The notes under the pieces: model-generated
What the model was told of the DNA's origin: nothing
What the model saw: the letters and a program-made list of their open reading frames with translations, nothing else
Database searches by the model: none
Origin: Defluviitaleaceae bacterium
GTDB taxonomy: Bacteria; Bacillota; Clostridia; Lachnospirales; WQUN01
Reading direction: 5' to 3'
DNA length: 64,000 nt
Assembly (NCBI GenBank): GCA_009780585.1
Contig: WQZS01000012.1
Span: 34,295-98,294, forward strand
Shown here: one piece after another, positions 7,993 through 16,509 of the stretch
Layout: every line of letters begins with the position of its first letter
Position numbering within the stretch: position 1 is the stretch's first letter
Translations under genes and position numbers: made by a program

Positions 7993-8010
7993 GCAATTAT
8001 CCTATATAAT
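7983..8010 (+). promoter_or_regulatory. Sigma-A promoter of ychF
   Basis: TTGATT (7983-7988), 16 nt, TATAAT (8005-8010), 33 nt before the chosen ychF start. Confidence 0.65.
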
Positions 8011-8043
8011 GACCTTTGAACGCAAAAACGGAAGGAAATGAAT

Positions 8044-9132
8044 ATGAAGCTCGGCATCGTAGGCTTGCCCAATTCGGGCAAAAGCACCCTCTTTAACGCA
8101 ATCATGCAAACGGGCGCGCAAGCGGCCAATTATCCCTTCAGCACCGTCAACCCCAACGTGGGGCGCGTACCCGTGCCCGACAAACGCCTCGAGGTACTGG
8201 CGGAAATCTATAAACCCAAGGCCATAACCCCCGCCGCAATCGAAATGGTGGACATCGCGGGCTTGGTGCGCGGCTCGGGCAAGGGCGAAGGCTTGGGCAA
8301 CCAATTCCTGGGGCATATCCGCGAGGTGGACGCGCTGGTACACGTCGTGCGCCTCTTTGAAGATGAAAACGTCCCCCACGTATACGACACCATCGACCCC
8401 ATGCGCGACATCGAAACCATTGACCTCGAACTCATCTTCGCCGATTTGGAAATGATCGAACGCCGCGCAACCCGCGTGGAAAAGGTCGCCCGTACAGACA
8501 AAGCCTTCGCGCGGGAAGCGGACGTACTGGCGCGGATTATAACCGCGCTCGAAGCGGGCAAGCCCGTACGTAAAATCGAATGGACGGACCCCGAGGACGA
8601 AAAACTGGCGAACACGATGAACCTGATCACCGCCAAACCCGTGCTGTACGCCGCCAACGTATCGGAGGATATGCTCGGCGATAAAGATGAAAAAATACAA
8701 GGGCTGGAAGCCTTCGCGCAAAGCGAAGACACGGCCCTTTTCGTTTCCTGCGCGAAGCTGGAGGCCGAAATCGCCCTGCTCCCCCCCGAGGAAAAGGAAG
8801 AATTCCTAACCGAAATGGGGTTGCACCACAACGGCTTGGACAGGCTCATCACCGCGGGGTATGCCCTGCTTGGTTTAATCAGCTTCCTCACCGCCGGACC
8901 CAAGGAGGTACGCGCCTGGACCGTCCGCCAAAACAGCAAAGCCCCCCAAGCCGCGGGCAAAATCCATTCGGACCTGGAAAGGGGCTTCATCCGCGCGGAA
9001 GTTGTTGCCTTCGAAGACCTTAAAAAAGCGGGAAGTTACAACGCCGCCAAGGAACAAGGCGCGGTACGCGTGGAGGGCAAGGAATACATCGTGCAGGACG
9101 GGGATGTTTTGTTGATACGGTTTAATGTGTGA
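8044..9132 (+). CDS. ychF: Ribosome-binding ATPase YchF (Obg-like GTPase family)
   Basis: YchF is a P-loop ATPase of the Obg superfamily that binds ribosomes and affects translation and stress responses. The 362-residue protein shows GLPNSGKSTLFNAIM (P-loop), NYPFSTVNPNVG (switch I), DIAGLVRGSGKGEGLGNQFLGHIREVDALVHVVR (G3 region), an NxxE-type NVSEDM specificity segment in place of NKxD, and the C-terminal TGS domain with FLTAGPKEVRAWTV and GFIRAEVVAFED. The ATG at 8044 has GGAAGG 8 nt upstream; an ATG at 8038 sits too close to it. The stop overlaps the convergent cyclase gene by 11 bp. Confidence 0.97.
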   Translation: MKLGIVGLPNSGKSTLFNAIMQTGAQAANYPFSTVNPNVGRVPVPDKRLEVLAEIYKPKAITPAAIEMVDIAGLVRGSGKGEGLGNQFLGHIREVDALVHVVRLFEDENVPHVYDTIDPMRDIETIDLELIFADLEMIERRATRVEKVARTDKAFAREADVLARIITALEAGKPVRKIEWTDPEDEKLANTMNLITAKPVLYAANVSEDMLGDKDEKIQGLEAFAQSEDTALFVSCAKLEAEIALLPPEEKEEFLTEMGLHHNGLDRLITAGYALLGLISFLTAGPKEVRAWTVRQNSKAPQAAGKIHSDLERGFIRAEVVAFEDLKKAGSYNAAKEQGAVRVEGKEYIVQDGDVLLIRFNV

Positions 9133-9748
9133 TTAACACCGCCCGTACCGGACTGCCATCACCGTTATAATATTTAAGCGGAAATGCGGATAAGATGTAT
9201 TCCCCTTCGGGAACGCCGCCAAGCATCAAGCCTTCCAAAATAGGGATTCGATTACCCAACAGGATTTTGTGCGCAGGGAAGTTTAAATCACCGTACGGGT
9301 CAACGGAAAGGTAATCGATGCCCAATGTCTTAATTTTTTTATCGACAAGATATTGTGCGGCATCGGGTGTGAGTGCGATAAAATCCTCTTTTAGCTTCGG
9401 TTGGCGTATATAATGCGATTGCCCCGTATTGAGCAGGATAATATCGCCCGCATCAATTTCGAACGGAAGCAAATCACTTTTGTTTATATGTGCTGCCGTT
9501 TTTATCTTGATAACTTTCGCGCGGCCATAAAAATAATCGAGCGTGATATCGTGGCACGATGCCCCATTATTAATGAAGTGCTTCGGCATATCGGCGTGCG
9601 TACCCATATGAGTGGTGGCGGAAATGCGCGTCAAGTTACAAAAACCTCCTTCATCGATTCGCATCAAATCCTCGAAAATGGGGCGGTCGCTTTCCACATA
9701 TACGCATAAATCCATATCAATCGTTGCGGTAATATCATAGATTTTCAT
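9122..9748 (-). CDS. Cyclase-family metal-dependent hydrolase (kynurenine formamidase-like)
   Basis: The 208-residue protein begins KIYDITATI and carries the cyclase-family metal-binding motif HMGTHADMPKHF near residue 46, followed by GDIILLNTGQ, IALTPDAAQYLV, GIDYLSVD and HKILLGNRIPILEGLMLGGVPEGEYILSAFPLK. These fit PF04199 enzymes, which hydrolyse N-formylkynurenine or related amides and esters. The substrate here cannot be told: no tryptophan-catabolic genes are nearby. The start has GAGGTG 5 nt upstream. It is divergent from obg, with 38 bp between start codons. Confidence 0.85.
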   Translation of the reverse strand: MKIYDITATIDMDLCVYVESDRPIFEDLMRIDEGGFCNLTRISATTHMGTHADMPKHFINNGASCHDITLDYFYGRAKVIKIKTAAHINKSDLLPFEIDAGDIILLNTGQSHYIRQPKLKEDFIALTPDAAQYLVDKKIKTLGIDYLSVDPYGDLNFPAHKILLGNRIPILEGLMLGGVPEGEYILSAFPLKYYNGDGSPVRAVLITH

Positions 9749-9786
9749 TCATGCACCTCATTTACAAAATTCGAAAGGATTATACC

Positions 9787-11127
9787 ATGTTCATCGACCA
9801 CGTACGCATCACAATCGCATCGGGCAGCGGAGGCCACGGGCATATCAGCTTCCGCCGTGAAAAATACGTACCCAACGGCGGACCCGACGGCGGCGACGGC
9901 GGTCGGGGCGGGGACGTTATTTTCGTGGCGGATACGGGCATGAATACGCTGACGGATTTCCGTTATAAAAAGAAATTCACCGCGCAGGCGGGGGAAAACG
10001 GCGGTAAAAGCCGTCGTTCGGGCAAGAACGGCGAACATCTGATATTAAAAGTCCCCGTGGGAACGCTGGTGCGCTACGGTTGGGGCGGCGATGACGGCGA
10101 AAAGGGTATGGTCATGGCTGACCTTAACGCCCCCGGCGTACAACGAACCCTTGCCAAAGGCGGGCGGGGCGGGCGCGGTAATCAACACTTCGCCACACCC
10201 GCGCGCCAAGCCCCCAAGTTCTGCGAGGACGGCAAACCGGGTAAGGAATATAAGGTTACGCTGGAATTAAAGCTCATCGCCGACGCGGGGATTATCGGCT
10301 TCCCCAACGCAGGTAAGTCCACCCTTTTGTCCCGCGTGACCGCCGCTAAACCGAAGATTGCCGACTACCAATTCACCACGCTCGCGCCCAACCTGGGCGT
10401 GGTACGGCTCGACCATACGACCGAATTCGTGCTGGCGGATATACCCGGCTTAATCGAAGGCGCGAGCCAAGGGGTGGGGTTGGGCTTCGATTTCCTGCGG
10501 CACATCGAGCGCACGCGGGTATTGGTGCATGTGGTGGACGCGGCAAGGTTCCCACCCCACGAAGCAGACTTCACGGGGACCCCGGGGTCGGACGATACCC
10601 TCACGCCCCTTCAAGCCGTGAAGAAAATCAACGAAGAGCTGCGCCTGTATAACCCCGCATTATTGGAACGCCCGCAAATCATCGCGGCGAATAAAATCGA
10701 CCTGCCCGTCGATCCGTCGCAATTAAAGGAACTGGAGGAATACGCCGCCGCCAAGGGTTGGCCGATGTTCCTAATTTCCGGAGCGACGGGGCAAGGGATG
10801 CAGGAGCTGATGCGCGGCGTTTCGCATGTTTTAGCCGAAGCGCCGGAGGCATCCTCTTTCGAAACCGATTATGAAACGTACTTCGAACCCGAACGGCGCG
10901 AGGACTATATCACCGTGGAAAAGGACGGCGAGGACGGCGTATTCCGCGTGGAAGGCCCCGGCATCGAACGGATGCTGGGCTACACGAACCTGGCCGACGA
11001 ACGCGGCTTCGCCTTTTTCCAACGCTTCCTGCGGGATAAAGGCATCATCGATAAATTGGAGGAACTCGGCATACAGGAAAACGACACGGTGCAAATCTAT
11101 GAACACGAATTCGACTACTGGAAATAA
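9787..11127 (+). CDS. obg: GTPase Obg
   Basis: Obg is an essential GTPase for 50S ribosome assembly, also linked to sporulation. The 446-residue protein has the glycine-rich Obg fold (MFIDHVRITIASGSGGHGHISFRREKYVPNGGPDGGDGGRGG), the G domain with GFPNAGKSTLLSRVT, TTLAPNLG, ADIPGLIEGASQGVGLG and NKIDLP, and a C-terminal OCT domain (about 360-430). The start is ATG 9787 behind AAAGGAT; a longer frame back to 9751 lacks family similarity. It is not next to rplU-rpmA, its usual neighbours, but precedes and overlaps mnmA by 29 bp. Confidence 0.97.
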   Translation: MFIDHVRITIASGSGGHGHISFRREKYVPNGGPDGGDGGRGGDVIFVADTGMNTLTDFRYKKKFTAQAGENGGKSRRSGKNGEHLILKVPVGTLVRYGWGGDDGEKGMVMADLNAPGVQRTLAKGGRGGRGNQHFATPARQAPKFCEDGKPGKEYKVTLELKLIADAGIIGFPNAGKSTLLSRVTAAKPKIADYQFTTLAPNLGVVRLDHTTEFVLADIPGLIEGASQGVGLGFDFLRHIERTRVLVHVVDAARFPPHEADFTGTPGSDDTLTPLQAVKKINEELRLYNPALLERPQIIAANKIDLPVDPSQLKELEEYAAAKGWPMFLISGATGQGMQELMRGVSHVLAEAPEASSFETDYETYFEPERREDYITVEKDGEDGVFRVEGPGIERMLGYTNLADERGFAFFQRFLRDKGIIDKLEELGIQENDTVQIYEHEFDYWK

Positions 11128-12196
11128 ACGCGTACTCATTGCCATGAGCGGCGGCGTGGATTCGTCCGTCGCCGCTTTTTTATTGCAACGGAAGGGGTAC
11201 GATTGCGCGGGCGCGATGATGAAGCTCTTCGACGGGGACGGAAGCTGCTGCTCCCTCGACGACGCCGAGGACGCGCGCGCGGTGGCGCAAGGATTGGGCA
11301 TACCCTTCCATGTTTTCAATTTTACCGAAACGTTCAAGGAACAAATAATCGCGCGCTTCGCCGCCATGTACCGCATGGGACGGACGCCGAACCCCTGCAT
11401 CGATTGCAACCGCTTCGTTAAGTTTGAAAAATTTTTACACCGCGCGGAGGAACTCGATCGGGACTATATCGCTACGGGCCATTACGCGCGCGCCGAAAGG
11501 GACACGAACGGACGGTTCCTGTTAAAAAAAGGCTTGGATAATACCAAAGATCAAAGCTATGTGCTGTACGCCATGACGCAACGGCAATTATCCCGCACGC
11601 TGTTCCCGCTCGGGGGCTTGACCAAAGACGCGGTGCGAAGATTAGCCGCGCAAGAAGGCTTTATCAACGCGAAAAAACGCGACAGCCAGGACATATGCTT
11701 CGCGCCGGACGGCGATTACGCGGGGTTTATCGAACGGTATGAAGAAAACGGGGCAACTTCTGACCTAGTAGGTCAGAAGTTAAGCGGGGATTTTATCGAC
11801 ACGGAGGGCCGTTTTTTAGGTAAGCATCGCGGCCTCATCCACTACACCGTCGGCCAACGCAAGGGCCTGGGCATTTCCGCGCCGCATCCCCTGTACGTGT
11901 GCGCGTTGGATGTTGAAAACAACAATGTAATCCTCGGTAAGTCCGAGGCGCTCTTTTCAAAGACACTAACCGCCGACGAAATCAACTTGATCCCCTTCGA
12001 CGCGCTCCCCTCCCCCATGCGCGTAACGGCGAAAATCCGCTACAGTCACACGCCGCAACACGCAACGGTACGGCAAACCGATGACGATCAACTGTACGTC
12101 GAATTCGACCAACCCCAACGGGCGATAACCCCCGGGCAAGCCGTGGTTTTGTATGATGGCGATACCGTAATCGGCGGGGGGACGATACGCGGTTAA
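11099..12196 (+). CDS. mnmA: tRNA-specific 2-thiouridylase MnmA
   Basis: MnmA adenylates and thiolates U34 of tRNA Lys, Glu and Gln. Visible are the PP-loop RVLIAMSGGVDSSVAAFLL, the first catalytic Cys in NPCIDCNRFVKF, ATGHYAR, KDQSYVLYAMTQ, and the second Cys in RDSQDICFAPDGDY, then GKHRGLIHYTVGQRKGLGI. The frame is open further upstream inside obg, but ATG 11099 gives a 365-residue protein of family length. No clear ribosome site is seen, so coupling to obg is likely. Between IERYEENG and SGDFIDTEG it has extra residues TSDLVGQKL, encoded by a 27-bp palindrome. Confidence 0.96.
   Translation: MNTNSTTGNKRVLIAMSGGVDSSVAAFLLQRKGYDCAGAMMKLFDGDGSCCSLDDAEDARAVAQGLGIPFHVFNFTETFKEQIIARFAAMYRMGRTPNPCIDCNRFVKFEKFLHRAEELDRDYIATGHYARAERDTNGRFLLKKGLDNTKDQSYVLYAMTQRQLSRTLFPLGGLTKDAVRRLAAQEGFINAKKRDSQDICFAPDGDYAGFIERYEENGATSDLVGQKLSGDFIDTEGRFLGKHRGLIHYTVGQRKGLGISAPHPLYVCALDVENNNVILGKSEALFSKTLTADEINLIPFDALPSPMRVTAKIRYSHTPQHATVRQTDDDQLYVEFDQPQRAITPGQAVVLYDGDTVIGGGTIRG
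11755..11781. repeat. 27-bp palindromic element inside mnmA
   Basis: Perfect palindrome with 13-base arms (AACTTCTGACCTA) around one central G. It adds nine codons in frame, encoding TSDLVGQKL in a surface loop between the catalytic Cys region and the next conserved block. Confidence 0.85.
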
Positions 12197-12209
12197 CCTG
12201 TATAAACAT

Positions 12210-12248
12210 AAAAACGACAGCTATGGTTTCCCAAAACTGCCGTTTTTA
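12210..12248 (+). terminator. Terminator between mnmA and the anti-sigma-like gene
   Basis: AAAACGACAG (12211-12220) pairs with CTGCCGTTTT (12237-12246) with one mismatch, followed by TTATTG. The A-rich left flank means it can work in both directions, serving mnmA and the convergent gene ending at 12273. Confidence 0.7.
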
Positions 12249-12272
12249 TTGTGTTATTGCGATACGCCTATA

Positions 12273-13601
12273 TTAAATTTTTAATTCCCCAAGCATATCC
12301 CATATCTGTTCCGGCGAAACGCCGATAGCATTGATGTTTATTATAATGCCATCGAAAAGAACGCTGAAGTACATTTGTCCGCCATCTCTCCCTTGTCTCC
12401 CTTGAAGTACCCGCGCTTGTACAACTTCAAGCGTAATTTCTTCCGCTCGGAACACAGGGCCATGTACATATTCGCGCAGTTCCTCCGGCACAGAATCAAA
12501 GAGCGGTATCGAATATAACGACATATCGTATTTTTCATGTTCCGCCGGGGAAACAATCCGCTTAAAATCATCGCTCGTCGCTTTTGAAACGCGCCAGTCG
12601 AAATTGTTGAGCCCGTCAGTCCACAGAACGGAAAGGCTGTTATAATCTTGGTTAATGAACCTTTGCGCTGATTCAAAGTTAAACCTTGACGGGACGTTAT
12701 TTGGCAGATACACGCCGAAATCAGGGTCGGAATGGGCTTCGGCAAGCGACAGCCGTTCATTGCGCAATTCGGGGATGACAGGGTTATCAAGAACGCTTAA
12801 ATCCGCTGCGCCGTTACTGATTATCGCGTTGACAAGTTCGGTAAGGCGGTTAATCCCGTGTTCGCCCGTTGCGCTGTCGTGCAGGGATATTTTATACGCA
12901 ATATCGCCTATCATAAACGAAGCATGGTACATCGCGGTATCGTCCTGCCCGTAGTCAAACATTCCGGCTGTAACTATAGCACCGTGGACTTCCGATGTAA
13001 CCGGTTCCGGATTATTATATATAACGTCCTCCGCGATACTGCCGCGGGCTATTCGGATAGCCGTAAGCCCGTAAAATTGATTATAGACTGCTATGTTACC
13101 GTCAGCCGACAATTCATGTATTGCTACATCAAACAATAAGCCGTCGCCGGAATAATTCGCTGTTGCCTCCACACCGCCGGGGAAAATATCCGATAAGTTT
13201 GGAAACACGGCTTCAAGCTGCGATTCGGTTAAGCTGTACCAAAAATGCCCCGGAATAAGAATGCGTGACGGCATTAACGAATCCGCTTTGTTTAATGTAA
13301 GGGTGTACATCGTGTTATTTTGCGAAGGTTCCGGTAATGTACTGTCCAAGGTTGAGCCATGACCGCTATCTCCCGGCGCGTTAACGGTTTGCCCGTCACC
13401 ATTAGGGCTCGTTATGGGATTGTTAAACAATCCGGGGATCGCCAACATACAGAACATAAACATAGCCGTGCAAGCCGCGGCGGGCATTACCCATTTAATC
13501 CATGCCGTTCTTTTGCGTACCGCTTTGGTTCGGGGAGCGGCTCTTTCAACAAATTCATTGTCGATGCCCCCGATTAACCTTGCTATTTTATTATTTTTCA
13601 C
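12273..13601 (-). CDS. Membrane protein partnered with an ECF sigma factor (putative anti-sigma)
   Basis: The 442-residue protein has a short basic cytoplasmic N-terminus (ARLIGGIDNEFVERAAPRTKAVRKR), one membrane helix at about 37-57 and a large exterior part of mixed alpha/beta character with no motif I can name. Its ATG overlaps the sigma-factor stop as ATGA (13598-13601), the usual arrangement for a sigma/anti-sigma pair. The cytoplasmic segment is only about 35 residues and lacks a recognisable zinc anti-sigma HxxxCxxC motif. The anti-sigma role is therefore inferred from position and topology. Confidence 0.65.
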   Translation of the reverse strand: MKNNKIARLIGGIDNEFVERAAPRTKAVRKRTAWIKWVMPAAACTAMFMFCMLAIPGLFNNPITSPNGDGQTVNAPGDSGHGSTLDSTLPEPSQNNTMYTLTLNKADSLMPSRILIPGHFWYSLTESQLEAVFPNLSDIFPGGVEATANYSGDGLLFDVAIHELSADGNIAVYNQFYGLTAIRIARGSIAEDVIYNNPEPVTSEVHGAIVTAGMFDYGQDDTAMYHASFMIGDIAYKISLHDSATGEHGINRLTELVNAIISNGAADLSVLDNPVIPELRNERLSLAEAHSDPDFGVYLPNNVPSRFNFESAQRFINQDYNSLSVLWTDGLNNFDWRVSKATSDDFKRIVSPAEHEKYDMSLYSIPLFDSVPEELREYVHGPVFRAEEITLEVVQARVLQGRQGRDGGQMYFSVLFDGIIININAIGVSPEQIWDMLGELKI

Positions 13602-14140
13602 ATGAAACCCTCGCTTTCAAGTTTTTGCTTTAACCGTCCGCGCATACGGAATAATATCGAAGCGACTTTGTTCGCTTTGCACCCGTATTCGTCGGCGATT
13701 TCGTTTACGTTATGGAAGTACCAATAACGCTTGACGAATATATCAGCACTTTCGGTCGGTTCTGAACGCAGGAAATCGTTTATCGACTTCACAAGCTCAC
13801 CGACACCGGTTGCTTCCGGCGCGGGAATTTCCGCAAGTTCTTCCAAAGCCGCTTCCATACTGCCGCCGCCGCGTTTTTGCGAATGTGCCGCTTCGTATCG
13901 GTCAAGAGCGAGATTGCGGGTTATCTTACCCAAAAACGCTTTAAGCCTTGACGGTTTTTCGGGCGGCATTGCTTTCCACGCGCGAAGAAGCGTATCGTTG
14001 ACGCACTCGTCGGCATCTTCGGCGTTATACAGAATGTTTTTGGCAATTATCCGGCAGTACCCTCCGAATTTTCGCTTGCACTCGGTCAAAGCGTCCTCTG
14101 ACCGCTGCCAAAACAATTCTATAATCTTGCTGTCGTCCAT
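13598..14140 (-). CDS. ECF-family RNA polymerase sigma factor
   Basis: The 180-residue protein has a sigma-70 region 2 (CRIIAKNILYNAEDADECVNDTLLRAWKAMPPEKPSRLKAFLGKITRNLALDRYEA) and a region 4 helix-turn-helix near the C-terminus (FVKRYWYFHNVNEIADEYGCKANKVASILFRMRGRLKQKL). The ATG at 14140 sits 8 nt after GGAGG; the GTG at 14149 overlaps the ribosome site and is rejected. The gene overlaps its putative anti-sigma partner. A hairpin at 14164-14200 separates it from blaR1. Confidence 0.93.
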   Translation of the reverse strand: MDDSKIIELFWQRSEDALTECKRKFGGYCRIIAKNILYNAEDADECVNDTLLRAWKAMPPEKPSRLKAFLGKITRNLALDRYEAAHSQKRGGGSMEAALEELAEIPAPEATGVGELVKSINDFLRSEPTESADIFVKRYWYFHNVNEIADEYGCKANKVASILFRMRGRLKQKLESEGFM

Positions 14141-14163
14141 TCCGCGCACCTCCTTCCTTACAT

Positions 14164-14200
14164 AAAATATCCCGCCTCATTTTCATAGACGGGATATTTT
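14164..14200 (-). terminator. Hairpin after blaR1
   Basis: AAAATATCCCG and CGGGATATTTT form an 11-bp perfect stem with a 15-nt loop, 35 nt after the blaR1 stop and just before the sigma-factor ribosome site. The T run is short, so it may be a weak terminator or a leader structure. Confidence 0.55.
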
Positions 14201-14234
14201 GTGTCATATTGCGTGGGTTGTTAAAATATTTATT

Positions 14235-16082
14235 CTACATAGTGCCGTCCCATTCGGCAAGACCTGTCCCCATGTTGAAATTGCCGGACGGAATAACGAA
14301 TTGGTCTGTAATCGCAATCACTTCGTCTTTAGTGAAGTCAGACGTGTGCTTCACAAATACCCTGCGAATTGTGTCCTGCGGATATTTCGCAAGGGCAGCG
14401 TTCAATCCGGCAACATCGATGTATCCGTTGCTGCTTGAAAGTACAATCGGGTCAAATGTCAATTCCCAATTAAACAGCGAAAAGCCGACTTGCCCGCTGC
14501 CGTCCTTGAACATATAGATGGTAATGGTATCATCAACCGGAGCAGGGATTTGTTGCGCCACATACCGCGCTACATACCGCGCTCCAACATCCGCAAAAAG
14601 CGGAACGGATGATTCAACGAATACTAACGTACGTTCATAAATCATATCGCTGTCATTAAGAACCTCAAATCGCGCAACCATTTCGCCGTTCTCGTAATGA
14701 ATCAGCAGTTCGCCATCTGTAAATGTGTAAAAATTCGGTTGCCTCATCATAAAACTGCTGATTGGCGGCGTTGCAAGTATTGCCGTGCCGTCCAAAAACA
14801 GCGTTACGGACAACAGGCGTTCCATTTTTTGTCTATCCGTTGCGTTTTCAAGAATATACTGTTGCAACGGGGATTCGGGCGGGTGGCTGCTCATTATTCT
14901 CCACACATCCTCATTCCGGCTTTCGGCGATAAACAAAAAGTCGCGGTCATGACCCCTCAACTCATATACAAGCCATGTGCTGTATTCGTCGTCGGCAATC
15001 CCGATTCGGTTGCCGCGCCGTACTCCCGTCATTGGTGTCACATGATAAACAGATTCATTCCAAATCAACTTCATATCACTAAAAAAGGTAGCCGGATTTT
15101 CTTCGTAAACTATCCTCATTCCATACAAATTATCGTTCTCAAGCGATATTGCCGAAGTACGGTTCAGCGCAAGCCCAACACTTAACACCGAAGCCAATAT
15201 TACCGCCGCAAGGATAATTACCCGTGACGGTTTGCGGAAGTTCAGCACATTCTTAATCCGCTGCTTCACGCCGCTCTCGCCGAAAGCGAGAGGGCTTCCG
15301 CCGATGATACGCCGCCCGGTTGCCAATGCCAGCAGTGAACGCGAATAATCCTTTTGAACGCCATCGCCCGTTTCTTTCAAAACGCGCTCGTCACAAGATA
15401 ACTCCATATCAACACCCATCAATAGGAAAGCAACCCAAGCAAGCGGATTGAACCAATGCAAGCATAAGATGAAATACGCTCCAAACTTTACGATATGGTC
15501 GCGCCGTTTAATGTGCGTTTGTTCATGGAGCAGGATATATCCGCGTTCCTGTGCGGATAATCCAATCGGCATATAAATTTTCGGATTAAACACGCCAAGA
15601 ACGAACGGCGATTTGATGTTGTCGGCTTCATATATATTCGCTTCTGTATGAACCGCTCCGCGCATTTTTTGTTTGAGGATGAAATAAGAAACCACGCCGT
15701 AGAGTACCATAATAACCGCACCGACAATCCAAGCATACGCGCCGATTGCCGTCCAAACTTGCAACGGGTTCACGCTGTCACCAATTATGGGAGCGGGAAG
15801 GACACCGCTGACCGCGTTGTTCATAAACGGTATGCCGCTGTCAATGCGCGGTACAAGCTGCATGGCAATGTCCATTGGGATAGGCGCGGCATTAAATGGC
15901 ATTAAACTTAATATACTTTCGATGGAAAAAGGGAATACGAGCCGGAACCCCGCCACCGCCCATAGGCAATAAGAGATTATTTTCGGCGCTTTTTTAAGCG
16001 GCAAACGCGCAATACAAATCGCGGCAATAACAAACGCCCCGGTCAAGCTCATATTTAAAACAGTAAGAAATATATTATCCAC
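14235..16082 (-). CDS. BlaR1/MecR1-type M56 sensor metalloprotease
   Basis: The 615-residue protein has several N-terminal membrane helices, the zinc-protease motif LLHEQTHIKRRDH around residue 210, and MELSCDERVLKETG further on, as in BlaR1 peptidases that cleave a BlaI repressor when the sensor is engaged. A last membrane helix (about 295-312) precedes an exterior domain of about 300 residues. That domain lacks the beta-lactam-binding STxK-type serine motif I would expect of a true BlaR1 sensor, so the signal may not be an antibiotic. GTG start, sharing one base with the blaI stop (TAGTG). Confidence 0.87.
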   Translation of the reverse strand: MDNIFLTVLNMSLTGAFVIAAICIARLPLKKAPKIISYCLWAVAGFRLVFPFSIESILSLMPFNAAPIPMDIAMQLVPRIDSGIPFMNNAVSGVLPAPIIGDSVNPLQVWTAIGAYAWIVGAVIMVLYGVVSYFILKQKMRGAVHTEANIYEADNIKSPFVLGVFNPKIYMPIGLSAQERGYILLHEQTHIKRRDHIVKFGAYFILCLHWFNPLAWVAFLLMGVDMELSCDERVLKETGDGVQKDYSRSLLALATGRRIIGGSPLAFGESGVKQRIKNVLNFRKPSRVIILAAVILASVLSVGLALNRTSAISLENDNLYGMRIVYEENPATFFSDMKLIWNESVYHVTPMTGVRRGNRIGIADDEYSTWLVYELRGHDRDFLFIAESRNEDVWRIMSSHPPESPLQQYILENATDRQKMERLLSVTLFLDGTAILATPPISSFMMRQPNFYTFTDGELLIHYENGEMVARFEVLNDSDMIYERTLVFVESSVPLFADVGARYVARYVAQQIPAPVDDTITIYMFKDGSGQVGFSLFNWELTFDPIVLSSSNGYIDVAGLNAALAKYPQDTIRRVFVKHTSDFTKDEVIAITDQFVIPSGNFNMGTGLAEWDGTM

Positions 16083-16453
16083 TACATATCACCGCCTTTG
16101 TGTTCATCTATCAGACGTTTTAGTTCTGCCGCTTGTTCCTCGGATATTCCACGGCCGCCGAAAAATGAAGCAATAAACTTCGGCAGCGAACCGCCGAACG
16201 TGTCCTCAACATATCCGCGGCTCCGGCGGGCGATTAACTCGTCGCGGGTAAGCACCACCGATACATTCGCGTTTTCGTTTTTGAAAACACCCTTGTCGCA
16301 GAGTTTTTTCAAGACTGTGTAAGTCGTTGTTCTTTTCCAATCCATTTCCCGGTCAGCGATTTGGGTCAGTTCCACCGAAGTCAACGGGGCTTCCCGCCAT
16401 ATCAAAGCCGCGAGTTTTTCTTCCGCGGCGGTTAGGTTTATGTGCTTGCTCAT
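16082..16453 (-). CDS. BlaI/MecI/CopY-family repressor
   Basis: The 123-residue protein has an N-terminal winged helix (LTAAEEKLAALIWREAPLTSVELTQIADREMDWKRTTTYTVLKKLCDKGVF) and a C-terminal dimerisation tail, as in penicillinase repressors. The start is ATG 16453 behind AAGGAGGAAGGGT; a frame extending to 16723 runs through the operators and is not coding. It would repress itself and the overlapping blaR1 by binding the dyads at 16468-16509. Confidence 0.93.
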   Translation of the reverse strand: MSKHINLTAAEEKLAALIWREAPLTSVELTQIADREMDWKRTTTYTVLKKLCDKGVFKNENANVSVVLTRDELIARRSRGYVEDTFGGSLPKFIASFFGGRGISEEQAAELKRLIDEHKGGDM

Positions 16454-16467
16454 ACCCTTCCTCCTTT

Positions 16468-16484
16468 GTCTAAACGTATTAGAC
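16468..16484. promoter_or_regulatory. Operator 1 of the blaI-blaR1 operon
   Basis: GTCTAA, 5 nt, TTAGAC: a perfect dyad just upstream of the blaI ribosome site, repeated 25 bp away at 16493-16509. The assignment to BlaI is by position and symmetry. Confidence 0.75.
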
Positions 16485-16492
16485 TGAACATA

Positions 16493-16509
16493 GTCTAACA
16501 CGCTTAGAC
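16493..16509. promoter_or_regulatory. Operator 2 of the blaI-blaR1 operon
   Basis: Second identical dyad GTCTAA, 5 nt, TTAGAC, 25 bp centre to centre from operator 1. Paired sites of this kind suit two repressor dimers flanking or overlapping a promoter. Confidence 0.75.

Noticed and set aside
10871..11098. N-terminal extension of MnmA inside obg
   Set aside because: The upstream frame is the +2 shadow of obg; MnmA similarity begins only at NKRVLIAMSGG.
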